Assembly (NCBI RefSeq): GCF_018613155.1
Contig: NZ_JAGGQU010000037.1
Location: 1 to 64,000 of the forward strand
Reading direction: 5' to 3'
DNA length: 64,000 nucleotides
Origin: Bacillus sp. ISL-55
Lineage (GTDB): Bacteria > Bacillota > Bacilli > Bacillales > Cytobacillaceae
Part shown: positions 41,090 to 50,240 of the stretch, piece after piece
Layout: every line of letters begins with the position of its first letter
Numbering within the stretch: the first letter of the stretch is position 1
Translations under genes and position numbers: made by a program
Notes under the pieces: model-generated
Told to the model about the DNA's origin: nothing
What the model saw: only the letters and a program-made list of their open reading frames with translations
The model's database searches: none

Positions 41090-42721
41090 GTGAAGAAAAA
41101 ATGGTGGAAAGAAGCTGTAGTTTATCAAATTTACTGGCGAAGCTTTTATGATTCAGATGGTGATGGCTTTGGTGATTTGAAGGGAGTCATTGAAAAGCTT
41201 GATTACATTAAAAGTCTTGGAATAGATGTAATTTGGCTGAACCCTTTCTACGAATCTCCAGATTGTGATAATGGCTACGATATCTCAGATTATTATCGTG
41301 TGATGGAGAAGGCCGGAGATATGGCGATTTTTCAGGAATTGGTCCAGGAGATTCATAACCGGGGAATGAAGGTGATCATGGATTTAGTCGTCAATCATAC
41401 ATCTGATCAGCATCCATGGTTTCAGGAATCCCGCTCCTCTAAGGATAATCCGAAGAGGGACTGGTATATTTGGGAGGATCCGAAGGAAGGGAAGGAGCCG
41501 AATAATTGGCGTTCCTATTTTGCGCCATCATGCTGGGAACTTGACCCTGAAACAGGGCAATATTATTATCATTCCTTCGCGGTGGAGCAGCCGGACCTTA
41601 ACTGGAAAAATCCTCAGCTCAGGAACGAGATTTATAAGATGATGCGATTTTGGCTTGATAAAGGAATCGATGGTTTCCGGATGGATGTGATCAATCTCTT
41701 GGCAAAAAGAGAGGATTTTTCTGACTCAGAAAATCCATATGATATTAGTTACCTGGCAAATAATCCAGGTATACACGATTATCTGCAGGAAATGAATTCC
41801 GAGGTACTTCAGCATTATGATGGGATGACAGTAGGGGAGATTCCTTTTGTTACACCGGAGGAAGGTTTGCTCTATGTAGATGAGAGCCGGAATGAGCTTA
41901 ATACATTATTCCATTTCCAGGTGGCTGACGAGATGCCAACCTGGGACTTGCTGCGTTATAAGAAAATCCAATTAAGCTGGTATGAAGGCTTAAATCAAAA
42001 AGGCTGGAACTCACAATTTTTAAACAATCATGACCATACAAGGCAAGTGACACGTTATGGAAATGACGGGAAATACCGTGAGGAGTCTGCCAAGTTGTTA
42101 GCTACCATGATTCATACGCTGCCAGGAACACCTTACGTTTATCAGGGCGAGGAAATCGGGATGACAGGAGTCAGGTTTGATTCAATTGAGGATTACAACG
42201 ATATTGCCATGCGAAATAAATATCATGAAGAAGTAGCAAAAGGACGAGACCCACAAGAGGTCTTTGAGAGCCTGCTGCTGTTGAGCCGTGATAATTCAAG
42301 GACACCGATGCATTGGAATGATGCCCCGCAGGCAGGATTTACAAGCGGCGAGCCATGGATCAAAGTGAACCCGAATTTCAAGGAAATCAATGTGGAAGCG
42401 GCATTAAAAGATCAGGACTCCGTCTATTATTTTTACAAAAAGCTTATCAGTCTGCGAAAAGAAAATGAGGTTATGGTATACGGTGATTATCAGGATTTAC
42501 TGCCTGATGATGAAAATCTGTATATCTACACGCGTTCTTACAATGGAGTAACGTGGCTGGTTGTACTGAACCATACAGATGAGCAGCGAACCTTTACTTT
42601 CGCTGCAGAATTCAAGCTTAGGGAAAAACAGCTGATTATCAGTAATTATAAGCCGAAAACGGAAAGCGATGAAAACTTGTTGGACCCGCATGAGGCGAGG
42701 ATTTATCAAATTATTGAGTAG
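41090..42721 (+). CDS. GH13 oligo-1,6-glucosidase (isomaltase type) 2
   Basis: This 543-residue paralogue has GH13 motifs DLVVNH, GFRMDVIN, VGEIPF and NHDHTR. Val after the nucleophile again points to alpha-1,6 specificity, so the operon holds two related enzymes rather than one alpha-1,4 and one alpha-1,6. Loops differ from the first copy, which may change chain-length preference. The start is GTG with GAGGTG upstream. A GAAGCAAAAGGA-type terminator follows, ending the operon. Confidence 0.93.
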   Translation: MKKKWWKEAVVYQIYWRSFYDSDGDGFGDLKGVIEKLDYIKSLGIDVIWLNPFYESPDCDNGYDISDYYRVMEKAGDMAIFQELVQEIHNRGMKVIMDLVVNHTSDQHPWFQESRSSKDNPKRDWYIWEDPKEGKEPNNWRSYFAPSCWELDPETGQYYYHSFAVEQPDLNWKNPQLRNEIYKMMRFWLDKGIDGFRMDVINLLAKREDFSDSENPYDISYLANNPGIHDYLQEMNSEVLQHYDGMTVGEIPFVTPEEGLLYVDESRNELNTLFHFQVADEMPTWDLLRYKKIQLSWYEGLNQKGWNSQFLNNHDHTRQVTRYGNDGKYREESAKLLATMIHTLPGTPYVYQGEEIGMTGVRFDSIEDYNDIAMRNKYHEEVAKGRDPQEVFESLLLLSRDNSRTPMHWNDAPQAGFTSGEPWIKVNPNFKEINVEAALKDQDSVYYFYKKLISLRKENEVMVYGDYQDLLPDDENLYIYTRSYNGVTWLVVLNHTDEQRTFTFAAEFKLREKQLIISNYKPKTESDENLLDPHEARIYQIIE

Positions 42722-42730
42722 GAAGCAAGT

Positions 42731-42761
42731 GAAGCAAAAGGACGCTCCTTTTGCTTCTTTC
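42731..42761 (+). terminator. Terminator after the sugar operon (GAAGCAAAAGG type)
   Basis: GAAGCAAAAGGA pairs perfectly with TCCTTTTGCTTC over CGC, followed by TTTCT. The arm is the same family as the units at 8610-8780. Confidence 0.85.
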
Positions 42762-42937
42762 TGTTGGAACGGTACATGCACAGTAACAACTACCAGACGA
42801 TTACTAACAAATATCCTCTTTTAAAAATCAAGTAAAACATCCTCCAAATACTACCAAATATTTAAGATTGCTAATCTATCACCCGCAAAGTATTATCTTC
42901 TTAATACTACTAACATTATAATAGGACGGGTGCGACT

Positions 42938-44176
42938 TTGATCAATTACTTGGTGCTGTTTCTGTTTTATTATCCACTTGTCATGGGGATTGTTTGGATT
43001 ACAGGAAGTTTAATATATTATGTAAAAAAAGAGAAGCAGGATCTCTTCTTTGAATACAATGCTGAGGATCTACCTTTTGTTTCCTTGCTGATTCCTGCAT
43101 ACAATGAGGAGCAGACAATTGAGGAAACGGTGAAGTATACTTCAAGCCTTAATTATCCTAATTATGAAGTGATCGTCATCAATGATGGAAGCAAGGATCG
43201 GACACTTCCAATACTAAAATCTCTGCTGGATCAGTACCCGAACTTGCGTATCGTCAATGTCGTGAATAATAAAGGAAAGGCGAATGCTCTGAAGCAGGGT
43301 GTGCTGGCCGCAAAAGGTGAACTCATCGCGACGATTGACAGTGATGCAATCTTGGATAAGGATGCGCTTATCCATATCGTTCCTCATTTTATCACTCCGA
43401 ATAATGGAGAGAGGGTTGGCGCGGTTACCGGCAACCCAAGGATCCGCAACCGGACAAGCCTTCTCGCGAGAATCCAGCTGGTAGAATACGCTAGTATTAT
43501 CGGTTTAATAAAAAGGACACAAAGAGTGCTCGGCAAAGTCATGACGGTTTCTGGTGTGTTTGTTGTTTTTCGCAAAAAAGCCCTGCTGGACGCGGGGATG
43601 TGGGATACTGACCTAATTACGGATGATATCGGGATTACCTGGAAGCTGCAAAGAAGATTTTGGGATGTCCGATACGAACCAAAGGCACTTTGCTGGATGC
43701 TTGTCCCGGAAACGTTAAAGGGAATCTGGAAGCAGCGCCTGAGATGGACCCAGGGAGGAATCGAAGTCATCCTGCGACACATGGATATCTTTCTGGATTG
43801 GCGTCAGCGAAGATTGTATCCGGTCTACATCGAGCAGGTAATGAGCGTCCTCTGGTCGATCACCTGGTTTGTGTCACTACTCATCATGGTTTACCAATAC
43901 ATTGTTCATCAAGAATTCATCTTGCCGACATTATGGATCGGCAACTATCTTTCTATTATTTGTCTGCTGCAATTCCTGGTTGCGCTCTATATTGAAAGGA
44001 AGTATGAAAAAGGGATTCTTAAATACATGCTATGGGGTATCTGGTATCCAATCCTTTACTGGCATATCAACGCCCTGCTCGTCATTAGGGCATTGCCGAG
44101 AGGGTTGAAAATACTCAGGAAAAATAAAGATCAATTTGCAACATGGGAAAGTCCAGACCGCGGACTCCATCTATAA
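42938..44176 (+). CDS. PgaC/IcaA-like processive glycosyltransferase
   Basis: This 412-residue family 2 glycosyltransferase has an N-terminal membrane segment, a cytosolic GT-A domain and two or three C-terminal membrane segments. Motifs are PAYNEE, VINDGSKD, TIDSDA, TDDIGI and the processive QRLRW (in KQRLRWTQGG). It should polymerise beta-1,6-N-acetylglucosamine from UDP-GlcNAc and push it across the membrane. The following gene looks like its small partner PgaD. No deacetylase (PgaB/IcaB) or IcaC is nearby, so the product could stay acetylated or be modified from another locus. Start TTG 42938 has only a weak ribosome site. Confidence 0.85.
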   Translation: MINYLVLFLFYYPLVMGIVWITGSLIYYVKKEKQDLFFEYNAEDLPFVSLLIPAYNEEQTIEETVKYTSSLNYPNYEVIVINDGSKDRTLPILKSLLDQYPNLRIVNVVNNKGKANALKQGVLAAKGELIATIDSDAILDKDALIHIVPHFITPNNGERVGAVTGNPRIRNRTSLLARIQLVEYASIIGLIKRTQRVLGKVMTVSGVFVVFRKKALLDAGMWDTDLITDDIGITWKLQRRFWDVRYEPKALCWMLVPETLKGIWKQRLRWTQGGIEVILRHMDIFLDWRQRRLYPVYIEQVMSVLWSITWFVSLLIMVYQYIVHQEFILPTLWIGNYLSIICLLQFLVALYIERKYEKGILKYMLWGIWYPILYWHINALLVIRALPRGLKILRKNKDQFATWESPDRGLHL

Positions 44177-44185
44177 GGAGAAAAT

Positions 44186-44554
44186 ATGATTATTAACAAC
44201 AAACAGTCAAAACCGCGAAAAATCATAGACCTGCTTTTCACCTTGTTCGGCTGGGCATTTCTCGCATTGTTCCTGTATAACTTCATCACTCATTTCGAGG
44301 GCGATCTTGACTTTACATTCCTGGAACTGAATTTAGCCAACGCGAATTCAATCCTGCTTATCACCGTACTAGTGGTAATCACAAGCGTCGTCTTCCTCAG
44401 CTGGTGGAGTTCATACAACAGGCGCAAATACGGACATCTAAAAAGAAGAACATTCCCGCCACAGACAAGCGAAAAAGAGCTGGGTGAGTATTTTCAGGTA
44501 GCAGAAGACGAATTGCAGAGTATACAAAACAGTAACTATTTTGAACGGAGTTAG
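44186..44554 (+). CDS. PgaD-like small membrane partner
   Basis: This 122-residue protein has two membrane segments (about 16-36 and 54-74) and a cytosolic basic/acidic tail, the layout of PgaD/IcaD. PgaD binds PgaC and is needed for poly-GlcNAc export. It starts 9 bases after the pgaC-like gene with AAGGAG 6 bases before ATG, so they form a tight pair. PgaD families diverge quickly, so the name rests mainly on size, topology and position. Confidence 0.75.
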   Translation: MIINNKQSKPRKIIDLLFTLFGWAFLALFLYNFITHFEGDLDFTFLELNLANANSILLITVLVVITSVVFLSWWSSYNRRKYGHLKRRTFPPQTSEKELGEYFQVAEDELQSIQNSNYFERS

Positions 44555-44555
44555 C

Positions 44556-44587
44556 GGAAGCAAGGGAATCCTTTGCTTCTTTTTTTG
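44556..44587 (+). terminator. Terminator after pgaCD-like pair (GAAGCAAGG type)
   Basis: GGAAGCAAGG pairs with CCTTTGCTTC, followed by a run of T. Same hairpin family as 42731. Confidence 0.85.
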
Positions 44588-44714
44588 CTATAGGTTAATA
44601 AATATTGCCTGGGGTGAAAGGAAGGTCAAGACAAGAAAACGGAAAGGCCTATTCACTTTGTGTTTGCTATAATTACGCTAAGACTTTTGAAAAATAAGGA
44701 AAAAGGGATTTTAT

Positions 44715-44753
44715 ATGAATAGATTATTAGCATGGAGCGCTGTGTTACTATGA
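44715..44753 (+). pseudogene. Promoter plus 12-codon start of a lost gene
   Basis: TATAAT at about 44690, AAGGAAAAAGGG and ATG 44715 are correctly spaced, but the frame ends after MNRLLAWSAVLL. This reads like the start of an exported or membrane protein cut by deletion or mutation. Nothing coding follows on this strand. Confidence 0.35.
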
Positions 44754-44931
44754 TGTGCACTAAAGGATAATTCGATTTTCACATGTTCAAGAAAAGTTAG
44801 TTTAAGACCATTTCAATTCAATATCTTTTTGGAATTGCACCATTATCTCCCCATATTTTTTAGCAGGTAATAATAAACCGGCCACAGAATTTAACCCATG
44901 AACCTGCGTTTATTTTTCTCCCACTAATCTC

Positions 44932-45141
44932 CTAATACCCCGTCTCTACCATTCTAATGAAATCGTCTAACGCATGTTCTTGCAGAATCATAATCCGAGG
45001 CAGTTCATACCTGTCACTCTGATCCGTGCTGAGTCCACCGCCTACTTTGAATGCGCCTTTAAATCCTAATTCTTCTAAAACGGAAAAGAAACGGCATTGT
45101 AGCTTCCATAAATAAACGGTTATTTGGAAAAAAGCCAGCAA
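44932..45141 (-). pseudogene. Possible 3' remnant of a gene
   Basis: A 69-residue minus-strand frame reads RFFSVLEELGFKGAFKVGGG and then YELPRIMILQEHALDDFIRMVETGY. It starts inside the terminator of the 5'-nucleotidase gene and has no ribosome site. The composition looks like real protein, so it may be the C-terminal part of a lost gene. I cannot name the family. Confidence 0.35.
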
Positions 45142-45164
45142 ACATACTAGGTTTGCTGGCTTTC
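45131..45164 (-). terminator. Terminator of the 5'-nucleotidase gene (minus strand)
   Basis: AAGCCAGCAAAC pairs with GTTTGCTGGCTT around an 8-base loop; a T-run follows on the minus strand. Confidence 0.85.
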
Positions 45165-45169
45165 ATTCA

Positions 45170-46807
45170 TTAATTAATGGCCTGATCGATAATACGGCCT
45201 TCGACAACAGGACTTACTGTCTTGTTTTCTTGTTGATTCACATATTCAGTGAAGATTTCCCAGTCGACGAAACCAGGCTCGCTCACACGGCCTTCACTGT
45301 AAGCTTTTCCGAATACGTCATATCCATCTCCACCTTTAGCGGTGAAGGTGTTAGTTGCAACTGCATATGTTTTGTTAAGGTCAAGATTTACGTAGTTGAC
45401 GCCATCTTCTTTTACTTCAACTAACTGGATACGCTGGCCAGCAGGAAGAGAGCTGTCGTACGTAAATTTCAAGCCTGACACTTGCAGGAAACCTCCTGAA
45501 GCTGTTGGGGCATCCTTGACGCTATGCTCCAGGGCTTCTTTGATTTCGGCACCAGTTAACTGCATAATTGCCAATGAGTTTCCGAATGGCATTACCTCAA
45601 GTACTTTTGCCATCGTAATGTCTCCAGCATTAACGGATGTACGGATTCCGCCGCCGTTCTGAACTGCGATGACTGTATCAGGATTGATCGTTTTGGCTTT
45701 TGCGAGCATTCCATCTGTAATCAAGTTTCCTAGATTCGTTTCACCTGTTCTCGCTGCAGGGTTTCCACCAATCAAATCAACAGTTGTTGACCCGATTACT
45801 GTGTTTTTCATTTCATCAACAGCAGGTTTGTATTTCTCGTTCAAGATTTGAGCTGCTACTGCATCATCTTCAAAGGTATTAACATCCAGCAACTCACCCG
45901 AATATTCAATGACTCGACCATTTTTATTAAATTTCACATCCAGAGTACCCAGAAATTTGCCATATTCGTTTGCTTGGACGATGACTGTCGGTTCTTTTCC
46001 TGCCTCTACTAAAACTGGTTCAGTCAATTTAACGTGAGTGTGACCGCCTACAATCACATCAATGCCGTCTACTTCCTCGGCCAATGTCAGGTCATTGTCC
46101 CCGCCGCCATCATTCAAACCGATATGTGTAAGCGCGATGATTTTATTAACCCCTTGTTCTTCAAATGCTTTTACAGCTTCTTTTGCTTCTTTAATGTAAT
46201 CAGTGAATTCAACATCATCTCCAGGACTGGAGATGTCTACTGTTTCAGCCGTTGTAAGGCCAAAGATCCCAATCTTTTCCCCGTTTACCTCTTTTACTAT
46301 GCCCTTGTAGACTTCACCATCATTTGCTTCAGATGAAAACTCGTTATTTGCAAGCATATTCATGTTTTGATCTTTTTCAAAGTTGACGTTCGCGCTGACA
46401 AATGGAAAATCGGCTTCCTTTACAAACTCTGCCAAAGGGGCCGTTCCTTTATCAAATTCGTGGTTTCCAAATGTCATGGCATCATAGCCTGCCAAATTCA
46501 TGAATTCTAGATCTGCCAGTCCTTGGAACTCGTTAAAATATAGTGTTCCGGAAAAAACATCTCCGGCATCTAATAACAAAGTGTTAGCGTTTTCCTCTCG
46601 CACCTGGTTAATGGCTGCAATTCTTTTTGCTACGGAGTCTAAATGCGCATGCGTATCATTTGTATGCATGAGTGTTAATTCAAAAGGCTTGCCCGGCTTC
46701 TTGCCCTTCATGTTTGCTGATACTGCAGGAACAGCAAGTGATGTCAAAAGAACAGCAGAGGCAGTTACTGACAATAGTTTGCGGTAGAACTTGCTACGGT
46801 AGTTCAT
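45170..46807 (-). CDS. Secreted bifunctional metallophosphatase/5'-nucleotidase
   Basis: This 545-residue exported enzyme has a long signal peptide (cleaved near VPAVSA). The metallophosphatase half has HTNDTHAH (metal ligands), DAGDVFSG, FGNHEFD and GGHTHV. The C-terminal 5'-nucleotidase domain starts near residue 330 with NLGNLITDG, QNGGGIRTSV and KGGDGYDVF. It hydrolyses nucleotides outside to nucleosides and phosphate. It has no LPXTG or membrane anchor at the end, so it is probably released or bound loosely to the wall. ATG 46807 has GGAGG 9 bases upstream and is preferred over ATG 46813 and the upstream TTG. Confidence 0.93.
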   Translation of the reverse strand: MNYRSKFYRKLLSVTASAVLLTSLAVPAVSANMKGKKPGKPFELTLMHTNDTHAHLDSVAKRIAAINQVREENANTLLLDAGDVFSGTLYFNEFQGLADLEFMNLAGYDAMTFGNHEFDKGTAPLAEFVKEADFPFVSANVNFEKDQNMNMLANNEFSSEANDGEVYKGIVKEVNGEKIGIFGLTTAETVDISSPGDDVEFTDYIKEAKEAVKAFEEQGVNKIIALTHIGLNDGGGDNDLTLAEEVDGIDVIVGGHTHVKLTEPVLVEAGKEPTVIVQANEYGKFLGTLDVKFNKNGRVIEYSGELLDVNTFEDDAVAAQILNEKYKPAVDEMKNTVIGSTTVDLIGGNPAARTGETNLGNLITDGMLAKAKTINPDTVIAVQNGGGIRTSVNAGDITMAKVLEVMPFGNSLAIMQLTGAEIKEALEHSVKDAPTASGGFLQVSGLKFTYDSSLPAGQRIQLVEVKEDGVNYVNLDLNKTYAVATNTFTAKGGDGYDVFGKAYSEGRVSEPGFVDWEIFTEYVNQQENKTVSPVVEGRIIDQAIN

Positions 46808-47092
46808 TAACATTTTCCTCCTTGTAAACAAAATAGTAATGCTATTAAGCTAGGTATCTTTCTCAAACACTTCAATTCTATCAAAGTTAGCATACAGAAA
46901 TATTTAAAAAACAGAATATTTGTTATTTTGATAAAATAGTCACGGTAATAAAGAACTAATTGTCATTGGCATCTATAAAATAAATAGGAGTAAAGCCTAC
47001 TATTGCTTTTGTGGAAAATTCCACTTAATTACAAAGGACTTTTAAATAATTTAGCGAATTATTTTGAAATATAGATAGAATGTTGGGGGAAC

Positions 47093-47797
47093 ATGATGAA
47101 AAAGAGAGGAATACTAGTTAAACTAGGAATTTTATTTGGATTGATCCTTACTGGATGCTCAGATAGGAACCAAGAGGAAACGGTGGTCATGACAGAGGTT
47201 AAAAAGACAACAAAACCTCCTGCTGAAGTAATGATACCTGTCACTAGGGATTTCATGCCAAATATGAACTTTGTGCCACGAAGCAATATACCAACTCATA
47301 TCGTGTTGCATTTTATAAGCAATGCCGCGAATAAACCTGAAAACCCTTATATGTATGAAGATATCAGGGGAGTCTTCATTGAATACGATGTCTCCCCTCA
47401 CTATATGATTGATCGTAATGGAGAAATTTATTTCCTGCTTCCGGAAAGCCGGGCTGCCCGTCATGCAGGCAAGGGGGAAATTGAGGATTTTCCTGAATAC
47501 GAGGATCAATTAAATAAATATTCAATTGGCATAGAGTTAATGGCCATTGGGACCGAAGAAGAAATGCAGCAAATCATGTCCCCGGATCATTACAGAAAAA
47601 TTCCCGCAGAACATATCGGTTACACGGAAGCACAATATCAAGCTCTTAATCTGTTGATTGACGATATACTGGCAAGGAATAAAAAGATTGATAGAAATAG
47701 AGCCCATATCATCGGGCATGATGAGTACGCGCCAGACCGTAAAACAGATCCTGGCGATTTGTTTGATTGGGACAAAATCCTCTTCACTCAAGAGTAG
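47093..47797 (+). CDS. N-acetylmuramoyl-L-alanine amidase (Amidase_2) lipoprotein
   Basis: This 234-residue lipoprotein (lipobox LTGC at about 19-22) has an Amidase_2 zinc domain. Likely metal ligands are His in IVLHFISN and His in RAHIIGHDEY, plus Asp in KTDPG; SIGIEL and RHAGKG are typical family strands. It should cut the bond between muramic acid and L-Ala in peptidoglycan or released muropeptides, tethered to the outer membrane face. GGGGG before ATGATG is the ribosome site. It is a single gene. Confidence 0.88.
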   Translation: MMKKRGILVKLGILFGLILTGCSDRNQEETVVMTEVKKTTKPPAEVMIPVTRDFMPNMNFVPRSNIPTHIVLHFISNAANKPENPYMYEDIRGVFIEYDVSPHYMIDRNGEIYFLLPESRAARHAGKGEIEDFPEYEDQLNKYSIGIELMAIGTEEEMQQIMSPDHYRKIPAEHIGYTEAQYQALNLLIDDILARNKKIDRNRAHIIGHDEYAPDRKTDPGDLFDWDKILFTQE

Positions 47798-47938
47798 TGC
47801 TTGTTCTGCTCTAGTTCCTTTTTAATATATTCTGATACCATAACAAAGGATTAATAGACAGCCAAGCTTTTTCAATTTTCAAGAAGAAAAGCAAGAGTTC
47901 AAAGGTCTTCTCAGCAACAATTATTCGAGGAAGATAAA

Positions 47939-48028
47939 ATGAATGACCCCTTAGCTCAGTATTTTATCAATTTGGTTCAAGATGAAGAAAAACGGACAGA
48001 ATTACAACAAAAGTTAAATTCCTTATAA
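47939..48028 (+). CDS. Micro-protein, 29 residues
   Basis: ATG 47939 with GAGGAAG 8 bases upstream opens a 29-residue frame (MNDPLAQYFINLVQDEEKRT and on) ending in TAA just before a terminator. It is acidic and helical. Ribosome site plus terminator support a real small gene, but no family is known to me. Confidence 0.4.
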   Translation: MNDPLAQYFINLVQDEEKRTELQQKLNSL

Positions 48029-48076
48029 TAAAGTAATTAATACGATTGCTTGTTAGAAATAAATTCAGTGCAGCAT

Positions 48077-48107
48077 AAATCCGTTAGTGTTCTAACGGAT
48101 TTTTTAA
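48077..48107 (+). terminator. Terminator after the micro-protein
   Basis: AAATCCGTTAG pairs perfectly with CTAACGGATTT over a 4-base loop, followed by T. Confidence 0.85.
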
Positions 48108-48151
48108 TTATTATAAAGCTTGAACTCGCACTTCATAAGGGAGAACATTTA

Positions 48152-48316
48152 ATGATTTTACTTGTGATCCTACTACCTATTAAGCTAATAGCTTGTAGCA
48201 TTAGCGGTGAACAAAATTTTAGTAATGGTGAAATAAGATAGGGCAGAAAGTAGAGAAGTTCCTTTCTGCTGAAAGTGCAATCAAAGAAAAAACAGACCTT
48301 TCCATCTTCCAATAAG
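48152..48316 (+). pseudogene. Frameshifted lipoprotein remnant
   Basis: AAGGGAG and ATG 48152 start a lipoprotein-like signal (MILLVILLPIKLIACSISG, lipobox LIAC). The frame stops at 48241. Another frame goes on directly with IGQKVEKFLSAESAIKEKTD and stops near 48316. Joined, they look like one short lipoprotein broken by a frameshift. Confidence 0.35.
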
Positions 48317-48335
48317 GTTTCGAAGAGATTGAAAC

Positions 48336-48385
48336 ACAAAAATTCCCGGATAGGGACATTTTTTATCCTGTCATCTATCCGGGAT
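48336..48385 (-). terminator. Terminator of the lipoprotein gene at 48426 (minus strand)
   Basis: On the minus strand TCCCGGATAG pairs with CTATCCGGGA, followed by ATTTTTG. Confidence 0.8.
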
Positions 48386-48425
48386 TATAGTTTAAACACT
48401 CATGAAGGGTGCTTGTCATATTCAT

Positions 48426-49007
48426 TTATTTAAGTGTAAATAAATATTCATTGGATCCTACGATAGACACCCAGTTTGTTTGGTAGACCATTTCTTTTGG
48501 CTTGCTTCCTTTAGGGATTGGGAAATACAGTCTTCCACTATTCTTTCCTCCTGGACGCACGGCTGCTTCCTTTAACGTTACATCCATCAGAGTTTGTTTA
48601 ATGAATGTGTTTACCTCAATTTCAACTCCATTGTCATCAAAAAACTTGAAGGAATAGAGGGTGACAAGATTTGGGGAGGTTTCCTTATCTCCGGTATTTT
48701 CATAGGAAACATCAAGCTGTACATAGTCATACTTGCTGTTGAGGTCAGCATCACTAGATTTATTTTCAACAATCTGATAGTCACTGACCATGATTTTCAC
48801 TTCAGTAGAATGTTCAGGATTAATGCTAGTTTTAGCCTTGAAGGATTTGTTCAGTTTTACTTTTTTTGACTCTTTCTGCGGTTTCTCCGCTCCTTCCGCT
48901 AGAGCTTCGACAGTTTTGGTTTTTTCAGGCTTCACTTCTTCGTTCACTGAGGAACAACCAGTAGTTATGATAATGGATGAAATAAGAATTAGAAAGAATT
49001 TTTTCAT
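48426..49007 (-). CDS. Lipoprotein with DUF4352/DUF5067-like Ig-fold domain
   Basis: This 193-residue lipoprotein (lipobox ITTGC) has a Glu/Lys-rich linker to about residue 60, then a beta-sandwich-like domain. The latter has YDYVQLDVSYENTGD and YSFKFFDDNGVEI strands and the late GGKNSGRLYFPIPKG, a pattern of DUF4352/telokin-like domains. Such proteins are usually of unknown role on the cell surface. It lies 11 bases downstream of a small membrane gene on the same strand. Confidence 0.75.
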   Translation of the reverse strand: MKKFFLILISSIIITTGCSSVNEEVKPEKTKTVEALAEGAEKPQKESKKVKLNKSFKAKTSINPEHSTEVKIMVSDYQIVENKSSDADLNSKYDYVQLDVSYENTGDKETSPNLVTLYSFKFFDDNGVEIEVNTFIKQTLMDVTLKEAAVRPGGKNSGRLYFPIPKGSKPKEMVYQTNWVSIVGSNEYLFTLK

Positions 49008-49017
49008 ATGTAATCTC

Positions 49018-49353
49018 CTACTTTGCTTTATAATATTGTTTTGGCATGTTGATTCCTTTTACAGACCGGAACTTCAGTGATTTATAAACCTGTAATTTCA
49101 TTTCATAGCTTACTAGCGGACTTTGGTATATATAGGCGTATGCCTCCCGCATCCTGCTAAAGTATTTTGTAGAGTGTGGAATCCACCAAATAGTGCGAAT
49201 GCTATTGTAAAATTGTAAGGCATCTTCCTCTCTTATCTGGTCATTTCGCCTTAATTTGGACAATGCCATTTTTATTTTGAGGGCGAAAACAATTTGTAGA
49301 GGAATCCAGGTCAATAGCAGTAACGTAATTAACCCCAAAAATATAAACTTCAA
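49018..49353 (-). CDS. Small membrane-anchored protein of unknown function
   Basis: This 111-residue protein has one N-terminal membrane segment (about 3-24) and a soluble basic part rich in Tyr. No family is recognised. It directly precedes the lipoprotein gene on the minus strand, so the two are likely co-transcribed. Confidence 0.65.
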   Translation of the reverse strand: MKFIFLGLITLLLLTWIPLQIVFALKIKMALSKLRRNDQIREEDALQFYNSIRTIWWIPHSTKYFSRMREAYAYIYQSPLVSYEMKLQVYKSLKFRSVKGINMPKQYYKAK

Positions 49354-49666
49354 AACACCAGTCCACCTTTTCTGAGTAATAATACCTATAATATCGGCTG
49401 AAAAAGAAAACTTTTTAATGGTATTTGGAAAATTTTACTCATAGAGGGAAAGCAATTGGCATACCTAAATCCACTTATATTATGAAAAAGACGTAGTCGC
49501 ATGCAAAAAGGGCGAGTGATTTCATTATTTAGTATCTCTCCAGCAAACGGAAATAATGTTTTTAATGATTTTTGAACTATAATTATTTAACCTTCTTATT
49601 GGGATATGGGAGAATATTAACATATTCTGTATTCTTGAAAACAAAGTATGAAAGGGGAGAGATAAT
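49354..49666. other. Intergenic gap
   Basis: This divergent AT-rich region holds no visible gene, repeat or hairpin apart from the ribosome site AAGGGGAGAG of the following gene. Confidence 0.5.
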
Positions 49667-50236
49667 ATGTGGGTTAATGTACTTCCACAAACTGTGCTTA
49701 AGGATTCATATACATTTAATTTTATTTTGATGATCCGCGAATGGGATGAAAAAACGGGAAAAGATAAAGTGGAAGATTATTACCAATTAATTTTCACTAT
49801 CATAAATGCTTTAGGAGAGGACTATCGAGAGTATGAATTCTTCTTACCTTTTATGGAATGGGATACTAAAGGGAAACATACAGGGTTGTTTGTTGATGAA
49901 CCACCAGAGATGACCAAAGAATATTATACAGCTTCTTTTAATACAGTAGTTTATGTAATTAAAAAAGTTTTAGAAGAGAGCCGAGTTAGTGAAGAATTGC
50001 TGGTACTAGGGTTGATTGCGAAAATTGCTAAAGAATTTAAACTGGAGATAAGTGTTAGAGACAAGAAAATTGATGGCCTTAAGAAAGCTTATGAAAGCGG
50101 AAGACATCCGAATCAAAAAGGGATAGGAGCATTATTAGATAAACTTCAAAGTGAGGAGTATATTAAGAATCTTAAATATCAGCTTGCTGTATGGGAAGAA
50201 CTTGTAAGGAAACAAAAATATATTAATTTTCTTTAG
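49667..50236 (+). CDS. Protein of unknown function
   Basis: This 189-residue soluble protein starts MWVNVLPQTVLKDSYTFNFI and is helical in its C-terminal half. It has no signal, membrane segment or known motif. A strong ribosome site (AAGGGGAGAG) and a downstream terminator support a real single gene. I do not recognise the family. Confidence 0.65.
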   Translation: MWVNVLPQTVLKDSYTFNFILMIREWDEKTGKDKVEDYYQLIFTIINALGEDYREYEFFLPFMEWDTKGKHTGLFVDEPPEMTKEYYTASFNTVVYVIKKVLEESRVSEELLVLGLIAKIAKEFKLEISVRDKKIDGLKKAYESGRHPNQKGIGALLDKLQSEEYIKNLKYQLAVWEELVRKQKYINFL

Positions 50237-50240
50237 TAAA

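Noticed and set aside
44932-45141. LAGLIDADG endonuclease or ribosomal protein fragment
   Set aside because: The residues look protein-like but match no signature I can name, so it is left as an unnamed remnant.
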